Assembly: GCA_028284905.1 (NCBI GenBank)
Contig: JANQQU010000003.1
Span: 64,001 to 128,000, forward strand
Direction of reading: 5' to 3'
Source of the DNA: Calditrichia bacterium
GTDB lineage: Bacteria; Calditrichota; Calditrichia; RBG-13-44-9; J075
DNA length: 64,000 nt
The position numbers were made by a program, and so were the translations under genes. Each line of letters opens with the position of its first letter. Position 1 is the first letter of the stretch. Below the pieces are notes generated by a model. It ran no database searches. It was not told where the DNA came from and saw nothing but the letters and a program-made list of their open reading frames with translations. Shown here piece by piece: positions 1-8,900 of the stretch.

Positions 1-186
1 ATAGCCGAGAGAAAAAACCTGCACAACGGAAGGACTGACGTATGCGGAAAGTGCCTCAAACGAATCACTCAGGCGGGTGAGCGCCTCCATGGCTTTTTTA
101 GGATCCTTGGTATCTCCCTGGGAAAAGAGGGCGCTTCCGGAAAGAAGCAAAGTGAACAGCACTAAAAACAAAGATTTGATTTTCAT
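1..186 (-). CDS. Trypsin/HtrA-like serine protease, N-terminus only
   Basis: The reading frame is open from an ATG at 186 to the window edge, giving 62 residues; the rest lies outside. A clean signal peptide (MKIKSLFLVLFTLLLSGSALFSQ) is followed by a segment ending SPSVVQVFSLGY. The phrase 'LSDSFEALSAYVSPSVVQV' is the usual opening of DegP/HtrA (S1C) proteases, which degrade or refold damaged envelope proteins in the periplasm. A GGAG ribosome site lies just upstream of the ATG. It is transcribed away from the ATP-grasp gene. The catalytic triad and PDZ domains cannot be seen, so the family call rests on the N-terminus alone. Confidence 0.6.
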   Translation of the reverse strand, partial: MKIKSLFLVLFTLLLSGSALFSQGDTKDPKKAMEALTRLSDSFEALSAYVSPSVVQVFSLGY

Positions 187-352
187 AAATATCTCCGGTT
201 GAGTGTCTGAAATGTCGCTACTAGAACAGGCAGCTATCCCGGGAATTTAGCATTTATCCGGGGAATTAGTTGTGATAATCTTTCTATTTATACAATTCTG
301 CAGTTATATTCAATTTCTAATTTTTTTACAAGGGAAACGGTTTACGAGACTT

Positions 353-1591
353 ATGCAGAAATCAGTATTATTGGTTTTACCTTCTTCCACCTACCGCACC
401 CGGGCGTTCATGTATGGGGCGGCGGCCGAGGGCGTTGAGCTGGTGGTTGCCTCCGATCATCGTCAGGCGATGTCGGCATTAGTACCGGATACTACGCTGG
501 CACTAAATTTTCGTAAACCGGCAACCATCCCGGCACGGGTTCGCGAATTTGCCGCGAATCGCCGTTTCGATGCGGTGGTCGGTGTGGATGATAATTCCGT
601 CTACATCGCCGCCCTGATCGCGGAAACGTTGGGTCTGCCACATAACCCGCTCCCGGCGGTAATGGCTGCCCGCAACAAACTGAAAATGCGGGAAAGAATT
701 GCCCCGATGGCCATTAACTCACCGGCGTTTCAAAAGTTACCCCTGAAGAAAAATCCGAAGCGCCTCCTCAAGTCTCTCAATTTTCCTTGTGTGCTCAAGC
801 CGCTTTTTCTTTCCGCCAGTCGCGGGGTTACCCGGGTAGATACGCCCGAGGAATTTATCGCCGCATTTGAGTCACTGAAAAAGCTGATTAGCGACCCCGA
901 TGTTGCCGCACGCGCCTACGATGATGAAGCAAAATATATCCTTGTCGAAGATTATATTCCCGGTATCGAAGTCGCTGTCGAAGGGCTGCTCCTTGACGGT
1001 GAATTTAAATCCCTGGCTATTTTCGACAAGCCAGACCCGCTGGAAGGTCCGCACTTTATCGAAACCATTTACGTCACTCCTTCCCGTCTGCCCGGTTATG
1101 TGCAGCGGGAAGTTATCCATGCTGCGCATCAGGCGGCACTGGCGATCGGTTTACGCAACGGCCCAGTGCATGCGGAAGCACGAATCAATGAAGAAGGCGT
1201 TTGGGTGGTTGAAGTCGCCGCACGTTCTATAGGCGGGCTTTGCTCCCGGGCATTACGGTTTACCCATCAAATGAGCCTCGAGGCGCTTATCCTCCGCCAG
1301 GCAACCGGCGGCGATGTGCAAGCTATCCAACGAGAGCGACAGGCATCCGCTGTGATGATGATGCCGGTGCTCGATAGTGGTATTCTGAAAGAAGTGCAGG
1401 GCATTCCGGAAGCAGCGGCCGTGGAGGGTATCGAGGATGTTTTGATTACTATCCCGTATGGACAATCATTGCTACCGATGCCGGTTGGCGGTCGCTATCT
1501 CGGATTTATCTTCGCCCGTGCCGAGCAACCGGAAGATGCGGAAGCTGCCATTCGTGAAGCTTTTTCCAGACTCAAAGTTATTACAGAATAA
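353..1591 (+). CDS. ATP-grasp ligase with LAL_C2-like C-terminus
   Basis: 412 residues from the ATG at 353 (MQKSVLLVLPSSTYR). An in-frame ATG at 272 would add a hydrophobic stretch of low-complexity, AT-rich sequence that looks non-coding, so I prefer 353. The protein shows an N-terminal Rossmann-like domain, then an ATP-grasp core: NKLKMRE, FPCVLKPLFLSASRGV (ATP-binding lysine and loop), VEDYIPGIEVAVEG, and a metal-binding region around HAEARINEEGVWVVEVAARSIGG. The last ~90 residues match the style of L-amino-acid-ligase C-terminal domains. Enzymes of this kind join a carboxylate to an amine using ATP, for example dipeptide ligases; biotin carboxylase and CarB are relatives. The substrate cannot be told from sequence. 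It is a single-gene unit, convergent with the barrel gene 3 bp downstream. Confidence 0.75.
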   Translation: MQKSVLLVLPSSTYRTRAFMYGAAAEGVELVVASDHRQAMSALVPDTTLALNFRKPATIPARVREFAANRRFDAVVGVDDNSVYIAALIAETLGLPHNPLPAVMAARNKLKMRERIAPMAINSPAFQKLPLKKNPKRLLKSLNFPCVLKPLFLSASRGVTRVDTPEEFIAAFESLKKLISDPDVAARAYDDEAKYILVEDYIPGIEVAVEGLLLDGEFKSLAIFDKPDPLEGPHFIETIYVTPSRLPGYVQREVIHAAHQAALAIGLRNGPVHAEARINEEGVWVVEVAARSIGGLCSRALRFTHQMSLEALILRQATGGDVQAIQRERQASAVMMMPVLDSGILKEVQGIPEAAAVEGIEDVLITIPYGQSLLPMPVGGRYLGFIFARAEQPEDAEAAIREAFSRLKVITE

Positions 1592-1594
1592 ATA

Positions 1595-2545
1595 TCAGCG
1601 AGTTAAGGTAAGGCCCAATTGAAATGTCGTTCCGGTAATGATATTCTTACCGGCGAGCATGTGAATAATCTCGCCACTCAATCCCATATTCTCCTTAAGT
1701 TTGTAAACCGCTTCCAGGTTGAGTTTACTAAAATCCTGATCGCCAAATAAACGATCCGGCACTACGCCACCCCCGCCCGGTAATGGGAGCACAATGGTAC
1801 CACCGAAAATATCCGGAGGGTCCATTTCGTTGCGAAGAATACTGAATTCGGATTTAAAGAGAAATTTCGCCAGGGTCAGTCCGGTTTCTATGTTAGCAAA
1901 ATACTCATCGTGCAGACGACCGCTGCGATGGCGATATCCCACACTGCCGGTAATATAAACCGGCGCTGGATATAAACTGCTGCCAATCAGTAAGGCGCCC
2001 TCCACATCGACATCACCAGTGCCGAGGGTAGGGTTTTCATTGTCTTTATCCGTGCTGTAACCGAGGGGAATTTTCACCCCCGGCTGCAGAGAAAGCACCA
2101 ACGGACCGTCCAGGATACCGAGGCGGGTATAAAATGCAAAATCACCGAATCCAACGGCTGTAAAGGAAGTATCCCGGCGGCCGCCATCAAAGTAGTTACT
2201 AATTTGCGTTTGTTCGCTGGTCGCAATTTTGAAAGGCAGGTCGGCCACTAAAGTCAACCGGGAGGTTAAACCGTATTCGCTGTAGACTTTTAGCTTAAAT
2301 TCCTGATAAGCAGTATTTTCATAGACTTCCAAATCTTCAAAGATATTGATTTTTTCTCCGAGGTAATTGAATTCCTGGCCGGTGCGATGAAACCCACTGC
2401 CGAATTTCAGGAAATATCCACCTTTTTTCTGTACCCAGGCGCCTCCGTGCAGCGCATTGCTCCCGAGGATCAACAAAGACATAACCATGACGAAATATAA
2501 GTTAATGCTCATGGTCATATTTTTGTCGCGCAGAGATAGGCTCAT
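1595..2545 (-). CDS. Outer-membrane beta-barrel protein
   Basis: 316 residues; AGAGGA lies 6 bases before the ATG at 2545. An N-terminal signal sequence (hydrophobic stretch around residues 13-31) precedes a chain of alternating beta-strand-like segments (YFLKFGSGFHR, EFKLKVYSEYGLT, LTLVADLPFKIA, DFAFYTRLGI, LVLSLQPGVKIPLGY, PVYITGSVGYRHR) and it ends in a strand with alternating hydrophobics, FQLGLTLTR. This pattern fits the transporter/MetA-pathway-like barrel family (Phenol_MetA_deg type), whose members sit in the outer membrane; their substrates are mostly unknown. Gene order gives no clear hint of role, although it is divergent from a two-component system 275 bp away and could be one of its targets. 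Confidence 0.65.
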   Translation of the reverse strand: MSLSLRDKNMTMSINLYFVMVMSLLILGSNALHGGAWVQKKGGYFLKFGSGFHRTGQEFNYLGEKINIFEDLEVYENTAYQEFKLKVYSEYGLTSRLTLVADLPFKIATSEQTQISNYFDGGRRDTSFTAVGFGDFAFYTRLGILDGPLVLSLQPGVKIPLGYSTDKDNENPTLGTGDVDVEGALLIGSSLYPAPVYITGSVGYRHRSGRLHDEYFANIETGLTLAKFLFKSEFSILRNEMDPPDIFGGTIVLPLPGGGGVVPDRLFGDQDFSKLNLEAVYKLKENMGLSGEIIHMLAGKNIITGTTFQLGLTLTR

Positions 2546-2660
2546 AATATCCTCTAAATATTTTCAGGAATATTTCATTATATATCAATACGGAATACTT
2601 TAAGCGTTTGTATTTTATACGCCACTGCTATATACTTTTAACTTACTGCCGGCGAATTAA

Positions 2661-2690
2661 TTTTACCAATTTACGCATACTTACGCAAAT
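2661..2690 (+). promoter_or_regulatory. Candidate OmpR/PhoB-type operator: 10-bp-phased repeats
   Basis: Two copies of TTACGCA lie at 2671-2677 and 2681-2687, one helical turn apart, preceded in the same phase by TTTTACC at 2661. Direct repeats with ~10-11 bp phasing are the usual sites of OmpR/PhoB regulators. The site lies in the 275-bp spacer between the barrel gene and the response regulator gene, so autoregulation or control of the barrel gene is plausible. No binding data exist; this is inferred from pattern and position. Confidence 0.35.
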
Positions 2691-2820
2691 TAGTAAACCG
2701 CCGAAAGGCAGTAAAAACTGTAAGAGTAGATACAATTTCGCAATTATGAAATCGACGTGAAACTTTTGTGATACTTATTCTCTAAGTTGTTCCAGTAACT
2801 AAGAAATGGGGATGTGAACA

Positions 2821-3537
2821 ATGGAAAAAAAGGTGCTGGTAGTGGAAGATGATCCGGATATTGCGGATCTGATTGAAATTCATTTACAGGACTTGGGTTA
2901 CCTGCCGGAAGTGGTTGGTGACGGACTTAGCGGCGTAGATCGGGCTTTAAATAATGAGTATGCCCTGGTAATTCTCGATCTGATGCTGCCAAAGCTTGAT
3001 GGGCTGGAAGTGTGTAAGCGAATTCGGGAAGCGAAAAAGAGTATGCCGATTTTAATGCTTACCGCGAAAGCAGAAGAATTTGATAAGGTACTCGGGCTGG
3101 AATTAGGAGCGGACGATTATATCACCAAGCCATTCAGTCTGCGGGAACTAATGGCGCGCATCAAGGCAATTATTCGCCGGGTCGATGCCGTGAAAGAAGA
3201 AGCGCACAGTGATGAAGAACCGGTATCCCTCACTTTTGACGAACTGAAGATTGATACCGAGAAGCGCAAGGTTACCCTGAAGGATGAAATCGTAGAACTG
3301 ACAGCGAAAGAGTTTGACCTTCTGGTATTATTCGCCGCCCATCCGGGACGGGCATATAGCCGCCAGGAATTACTCGACATCATTTGGGGATATCAGTTTG
3401 ACGGCTATGATCATACCGTCAACTCTCATATTAACCGTCTGCGCAGTAAAATCGAAGAGAATCCATCCGAGCCGAAATATATCAAAACCGTATGGGGCGT
3501 TGGATATCGATTTGTAGAACTTGAGGAATTGCATTAA
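2821..3537 (+). CDS. OmpR/PhoB-family response regulator
   Basis: 238 residues, the usual length for the family. The receiver domain (residues 3-118) has the acidic pocket E9-D10-D11, the phospho-acceptor D53 in LVILDLMLP, T81 and K103 in the motif ITKPF. A winged-helix DNA-binding domain fills residues ~135-235 (ELTAKEFDLLVLFAAHPGRA ... HINRLRSKIE ... IKTVWGVGYRF). It is phosphorylated by a partner kinase and then binds promoter DNA. Its stop codon overlaps the start of the histidine kinase gene by one base (TAATG), which argues for one transcript and coupled translation. The target genes are unknown; the phased repeats just upstream suggest it controls its own promoter. Confidence 0.93.
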   Translation: MEKKVLVVEDDPDIADLIEIHLQDLGYLPEVVGDGLSGVDRALNNEYALVILDLMLPKLDGLEVCKRIREAKKSMPILMLTAKAEEFDKVLGLELGADDYITKPFSLRELMARIKAIIRRVDAVKEEAHSDEEPVSLTFDELKIDTEKRKVTLKDEIVELTAKEFDLLVLFAAHPGRAYSRQELLDIIWGYQFDGYDHTVNSHINRLRSKIEENPSEPKYIKTVWGVGYRFVELEELH

Positions 3538-5000
3538 TGAAACATTTTTTACACAGTTTTTATGGCAAAATTTCAGCGGTATTTATGCTGCTGTTATTGG
3601 TGCTGGGCTGTGTACAAGTTTCGCTTACCGTTCAATCCTGTATGAGCTTTATGGAAGAAGCACGGCATCGGGTCGCCCTGCCACTGGCTGAGAATATCGC
3701 CCGGGAATTTGAGCCGCATCTCGCTGATAGCATTCATCATGCGGAAATTAAACAGTCGATCCATGGGATGATGCTGATTAACCCGGACATCCGCATCTAC
3801 CTGCTCTCAGAAGATGGCGAGGTGTTGGCGGCCTTTTGTGAACCGGCGGATATGGTTAAAATGTGGCAGATCGATATTGCGCCGGTGCATGCTTACTTGG
3901 TTTCCCCAAAAGATATTCCTATTCGCGGCGATGATCCCTGCTTTCCGGACCAGCAGGCAATTTTTACCGTTGCGCCGGTCAATTATAATCAGGGAGAAAA
4001 CGGATACGTTTACGTCCTCCTGCAGCACGATACGAACAGCTCCGCACTGGATCATTACCTTGTGCAAGCTTCGCTGAAAATTCTGCTGATCTTTTTTGCT
4101 TTCGTCGGTATTGCTGGACTGATTTGGTTTTTCCTGCTCACCAAGCGCTTCAATGTAATGACCGAAGCAGTGGAAGCATTTGAGATGGGTGACATGAACC
4201 GGCGAATTAACATGAGTTCCCGGGATGAAATCGGCACACTGGCCAATGCTTTCGATCAAATGGCCGATACGATTGTCGACAACATCGAAGAGATGAAAGA
4301 AAAGGATATTCTTCGCCGGAATCTAATCGCCAATATTTCCCATGATCTGCGCAGTCCGCTGACTTCAATTCAGGGCTACCTGGAAATGGTTCTCATGAAA
4401 GACGATAATCTTTCCGCGGAGAAGCGTCAGAAGCTGCTGAAGACGATCTTTAAGAATACTACTCAACTGAGTAAGCTGGTGGGAGAATTATTCGAATTGT
4501 CTAAACTGGATGCCCGGCAGACCCAACCAAATCCGGAGCCTTTTCAAATGGAAGAGCTCGCCCAGGATGTGCTGCTGAAATTCAATCCCCGTGCGGATGA
4601 ACTGGGTGTTCGCCTCGGCTGTGAGTTTGATGAAAAACTGCCGCGAGTATATGGGGACATTGGTTTGATCGAAAGAGCACTCTCAAACTTAATCGACAAT
4701 GCACTGCATTATACGCCGAAAGATGGTGAAGTGGTTATCACGCTCGCGCAAGAAGGTGAGCGTGTCACCGTTACCGTTTCCGATACCGGTATGGGTATTC
4801 CCGAAGAAGATCTTCCCTTCGTTTTCGATCGCTTCTACCGGGTAGAAAAAAGCCGTACCCGCGCACCGGAAAAAGCCGGGGCCGGATTAGGCCTGGCGAT
4901 TACCCAGAAAATTATTGAAGCGCACAACAGCGTCATTTCCGTGAAGAGTGCGGTAAATAAAGGCACTTCCTTTATTTTCGAATTACCGATTTCGGCCTGA
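3537..5000 (+). CDS. Membrane sensor histidine kinase
   Basis: 487 residues. TM1 (about 12-33) and TM2 (about 179-200) enclose a ~145-residue periplasmic sensor region; its only notable residues are a few cysteines (two near residues 101 and 135). A HAMP linker follows (~201-255), then the HisKA dimerisation domain with phospho-acceptor H269 in NISHDLRSPLTSIQGYLE, and a HATPase domain with N box NLIDNALHY, G1 box DTGMGIP, F box FVFDRFYR and G2 box GAGLGLAI. It autophosphorylates and passes phosphate to the response regulator whose gene overlaps it. The gene ends one base before the convergent methyltransferase gene, so there is no space for a terminator between them. The signal sensed is not evident. 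Confidence 0.93.
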   Translation: MKHFLHSFYGKISAVFMLLLLVLGCVQVSLTVQSCMSFMEEARHRVALPLAENIAREFEPHLADSIHHAEIKQSIHGMMLINPDIRIYLLSEDGEVLAAFCEPADMVKMWQIDIAPVHAYLVSPKDIPIRGDDPCFPDQQAIFTVAPVNYNQGENGYVYVLLQHDTNSSALDHYLVQASLKILLIFFAFVGIAGLIWFFLLTKRFNVMTEAVEAFEMGDMNRRINMSSRDEIGTLANAFDQMADTIVDNIEEMKEKDILRRNLIANISHDLRSPLTSIQGYLEMVLMKDDNLSAEKRQKLLKTIFKNTTQLSKLVGELFELSKLDARQTQPNPEPFQMEELAQDVLLKFNPRADELGVRLGCEFDEKLPRVYGDIGLIERALSNLIDNALHYTPKDGEVVITLAQEGERVTVTVSDTGMGIPEEDLPFVFDRFYRVEKSRTRAPEKAGAGLGLAITQKIIEAHNSVISVKSAVNKGTSFIFELPISA

Positions 5001-5001
5001 G

Positions 5002-5751
5002 TTATTTTCGGGCAGCCCGGCAGTGCAACTGCCAACGCACCTTGATACGACGCGCTTCATCACCTTCCCAGGCAGCCCGCAGTGCCTTCTCAACATCCGG
5101 CAGCGGGTTTTTGCCAGTATCCCGGATATATTTCTGCGTCGCCGACCAGGTATTAAAGTATCCCATAAAATTGTTAAAGTCCCACTCGCGCTCCATGGAG
5201 AATAGCGGAACAGTCAACTCCGGGTAAGGCAGGTTAATTCCCTGATATAACACTTCCACCCATTTTCGTTCCGGCGGCCAGTACGGGCCAACAACATTAT
5301 GGTAATAATGGGAAATCACCGCATCAACCGCGGGCGTAGATGTAAGCATCGGATAAGTCCATACCGCAATCACCCCTCCCGGCTTTAAGACACGATCCAC
5401 TTCCTTAAAAAAGGCTTCAAAATTGAACCAATGCAATGCCTGAGCAACCGTGATTAGATCACAAGATGCATCTGCCAATGGCGATTTCTCTGCCACTGCG
5501 ACTTGATAATTAATGGATGGGTGGGGAGCTGCTTTTTCCAATTGAGCGCTGCTGGGATCTGTGGCAATAACCTGCTGAAAAAACTCGGCCAATGGCAACG
5601 CCGCCTGGCCGTTACCGGTGCCGCAATCCCAGACGGTTTCATGCGCCCGGCAAAGACTGGAAAGGAAAACGTAAAGGTCCCGTGGATAGTCCGGACGATA
5701 GATTGCATAATCTGCAGACTGTCGGGAGAAGTGGTCTTTGTAAGTTGCCAT
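5002..5751 (-). CDS. Class I SAM-dependent methyltransferase
   Basis: 249 residues from the ATG at 5751 (MATYKDHFSRQSADYAIYRP). The frame stays open upstream to 5886 but that part is the inverted-repeat region and is unlikely to be translated. Motif I, VWDCGTGNGQAALPLAE, binds S-adenosylmethionine; the acidic post-I residue is in VIATDPSSAQL; motif II/III regions are DLITVAQALHWFN and RVLKPGGVIAVWTY. The N-terminal DHFSRQSADYAIYRPDYP signature is typical of the Methyltransf_11 small-molecule methyltransferases that resemble trans-aconitate methyltransferase. The true substrate is unknown. The gene is monocistronic and tail-to-tail with the histidine kinase gene. Confidence 0.8.
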   Translation of the reverse strand: MATYKDHFSRQSADYAIYRPDYPRDLYVFLSSLCRAHETVWDCGTGNGQAALPLAEFFQQVIATDPSSAQLEKAAPHPSINYQVAVAEKSPLADASCDLITVAQALHWFNFEAFFKEVDRVLKPGGVIAVWTYPMLTSTPAVDAVISHYYHNVVGPYWPPERKWVEVLYQGINLPYPELTVPLFSMEREWDFNNFMGYFNTWSATQKYIRDTGKNPLPDVEKALRAAWEGDEARRIKVRWQLHCRAARK

Positions 5752-5843
5752 ACGTTTTCCGTTTCGAGTTATTGCTTCTCCTCTCCAACTCCTGCTGTGG
5801 GTACAGCAAAAGGGTGGCTCTATTTGCCGGTTAATCTTTGCCC

Positions 5844-5896
5844 GCGAAACAGGAGTTTCGCACATAATTGCGTTCCCAAAGTCCACTTTGGGAACG
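5844..5896. repeat. Twin hairpins GCGAAAC..GTTTCGC and CGTTCCCA..TGGGAACG
   Basis: First stem 5844-5861 (GCGAAAC-AGGA-GTTTCGC), second stem 5871-5896 (CGTTCCCAAAGT-CC-ACTTTGGGAACG, apart from the 2-base loop a perfect palindrome). The second shares its outer arm with the hairpin at 61300-61331 although the inner stem differs, so both belong to one dispersed family. A short direct repeat of GAACTCT units lies just beyond, near 5950-5968. Confidence 0.75.
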
Positions 5897-5974
5897 AGGG
5901 TTAAAAGCTGTTTAGAGTTCGTTGTCCTATTTCAAGTAAAGGAACCCTGAACTCTGAACTCTGAACTTAATAAA

Positions 5975-8900
5975 CTATTTTAATAGTATCATCTTCTGTA
6001 CTTGCCGAAAATCTGTAGCGCCGGCAGATAAATCTGTCGCCCGGGCGGTAAATTCATAGATGTAAATCCCGCTACCGACTTTAGCGCCGTTATAATCGCG
6101 GCCATCCCATTTTACCTGGTAGTATCCCGGGAGGCGATTCCCATTAATCAGAGTACGCACCCGCTGACCGAGCACATTATAAACTGTTAACTGCACCTCT
6201 GCTGGTCCCGGTAATTGATAATCGATATTCGTCGAAGGATTAAACGGATTCGGATAATTGGCGCTAATGGCAAAACTATTCGGCATCCCGCTATTGGCAA
6301 TGCCGGTCAGGCTAATGCCTTCGCCAATCAAAACGACACTACTGGTATCATTGTCCCGGTGATTGCTAATGATGCGTAATTGTGCAGCATAGCTTCCCAA
6401 TTCTGCTGGTGAAAATGTTACCATAACTTCTGCGCTATCATCGGCAGAAATTTCCAGCTGATTGCTATTGGTAGCAAAGGCATTGTCCGTGGAAAAGATT
6501 TCGGAAATGATCAGCGTTTCCGCGCCCTGGTTGTAGAGCATCAGCGGCAGTTCAGCCTGATGACTCACCATAACGGAATCAAAACGTAAAGTATCTGCAT
6601 GCATCCCCAGCAGTGCAAAGCCTTCGACAGTAAGTTCTACCGCAACCAGCACCATCGGCATCGCAGTAACGTTAGTGCTGATATCGAGCATCAGGGAATG
6701 AGTACCGCTGGCAAGGCTAGCCGCGTCAAAATCAAGCATAATTTCCGTATTTTCTCCTCCGGCAAGGGTATCCGCCTGCGGGGAAACCGACAGCCAGTCT
6801 GCGAGGGGATTTTCGGCGATACTAAAAATTAGCGCCGGCGCATTAACACTACCGGGATTACTGATCGTAAACGACTGGCTGGCACTGGAATCTGCCGGTA
6901 AGGATTGAGAGACCGTTACGGTATTCACCGAAACCTGCGGCTCCGGGGTATACCCAAGCATATCGAGGTATACAAGCAGTAAATCTGCTTTGGTATTTGC
7001 GAAGATCTCAATGCTGCCGTTTTTACGAACATTATAGAGTTGCGTGGCCGCTTTCCGTTGCTGCTTCCGTTCCGGGTACCATGCCGCCTTTTTCAGGAAA
7101 GCTGTTGCCGGTTTTTTCAGCGGACGTTCTTTCACTTTTTGCGCTGCTTTTTCGCGGGGCACTTCTCCGGCATGCAGAGTGGTGTAAGGGCGTTTCGTTG
7201 CCAGCGGGGCATCCACCAATCCCCCGAAAGACGGCACAACACCAATCGCCCGACCACTGCCAAAACCATCATAAAAAACGCCGCTGATGTCCGAGTTGCT
7301 ATCATTTTGCCAAATTGGTTGCGAGCTAAGCGGCACCAGCTCATCCATCCAGTTATTATCACCGGCATAGCCAAAAGCAAAAGGCGACAGTCCATTCAGA
7401 CCGACGATGCCATCCAGATCTCCACTGCCATCGTCACCATCTTCCAGGCTAAACCAGGGGCGAATATTATAGCCTCCGGTTTCCGGGTCGTAATTAAAGC
7501 AATCGCCACCTTCCAGATAAAGCCGGCCGCCGCTTTGCAGATAATCCTGCAGCGCCGGACCTTCCGGGTCGCCATTATCAATAACGTGATTATCAGAAAA
7601 AATGCCCAGCACAACAAAAATACCCTGGTAGATTGAAAGATCATTGCCGAACTCAAAAAGATCATTGGTCAGGAAAGCGCTTTCCCCGTTGTTAATCAGA
7701 GCAGTGAAAAGACTATCACCGCTGTCGACACTAATTCCTTCCGCATCCGGGCCAACCCAAACCAGGAACCGCGGGGTATCCCCAACGAAACACTCGGCGA
7801 CATTACTGAGTGCGCTTTCATTGACAGTATCTTCATTATCAACTGCGGATACCTGGTAGCGGTAGGTAAATCCCTGCGGAGGCGTGTCGATATAAGCTTC
7901 TGTGCCGGGCGCAACGCTGGCAATCAGTGCGCCATTACGGTAAACATTGATATGAGCAAGATCATCCAGCGGCGTGCCATCGTCCTGAGTCGTCGGATCG
8001 CTCCAGGTTAATTGTGCGCTGCTAGCCGTTGCTACACAGGCAAGATTTTCCGGACTGGCAGGTGTCGGAGAACCGCCGGCAATCCACTTTGCCGTGCTCA
8101 CCTCACTGGTGCTATCCGTGGCAATCACCCGGGTATAAAAACTGTAGGTATATTCCTGGCCATCATTCAGGCCGCTGTCGGTGTATTGCAAAATGCCACC
8201 GTTAACACTAACCAGCATCTGGCCGTCCCGCTCAATCTCTATCACAAAATCACTACTGGATAAAGGGTCTCCATTCGAAAGGCTGGTTGGGTCGCTCCAG
8301 GAAAGCATGATTTCATTCGCGGTAGTGTAATCGCTGTAGATATTAATATCGGAAGGGGGCAGTGGATCCAGCGAGTCCGCCAGAATAACCCCTTCCCCAT
8401 AAGCCAGGCGAATATTCGGATAAAGGTTCTCTTCTGCCAACGGAAAAATGCGGTTAATATCCGGCCAGAACCCATCGGAGAAACTGCCAACTTCCGGTGT
8501 AAATGCGAATACTTTATCTTTCGTATCCTGTTCTCCATACATCCAGTCGCAAGCTTCCCCATTAACCAGGTAACCAACGGTCTGATTACCAGTACCGTAT
8601 ACGTAGTTATTGAATTGGGTCATATCCTGGGCCAGGGTAATAAAGATATCGTCGTCCGGCGCTGGTGGAAGCAGGTTTGGTTCGTATCCAAACGGATGAA
8701 TCAGCAAATTGCTAAAGGTATGATAGTTAAAACATAGCTTGAAATGGCGGTTTTCGGTAAAATCTCGCATAATCTGCGTTTCCGGCTCAGAGAATGCCGA
8801 GGGGCCACGGTAGGTATCGCTGGAAGGATTAGGACTTGAGCCACTGTTATTATATCCCCACTTAAAGCCATAATTGCGATTTAAATCGATGCCATAACTG

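Noticed and set aside
272-352. Upstream extension of the ATP-grasp protein as a membrane anchor
   Set aside because: AT-rich and without a ribosome site at 272; homologous ATP-grasp proteins begin near the MQKSVLLV start.
5752-5886. 45-residue N-terminal extension of the methyltransferase
   Set aside because: It is encoded by the hairpin repeat region and not typical of the family.
7040-7636. 198-aa ORF antisense to the carboxypeptidase
   Set aside because: Entirely inside the real gene; composition is that of a shadow frame.
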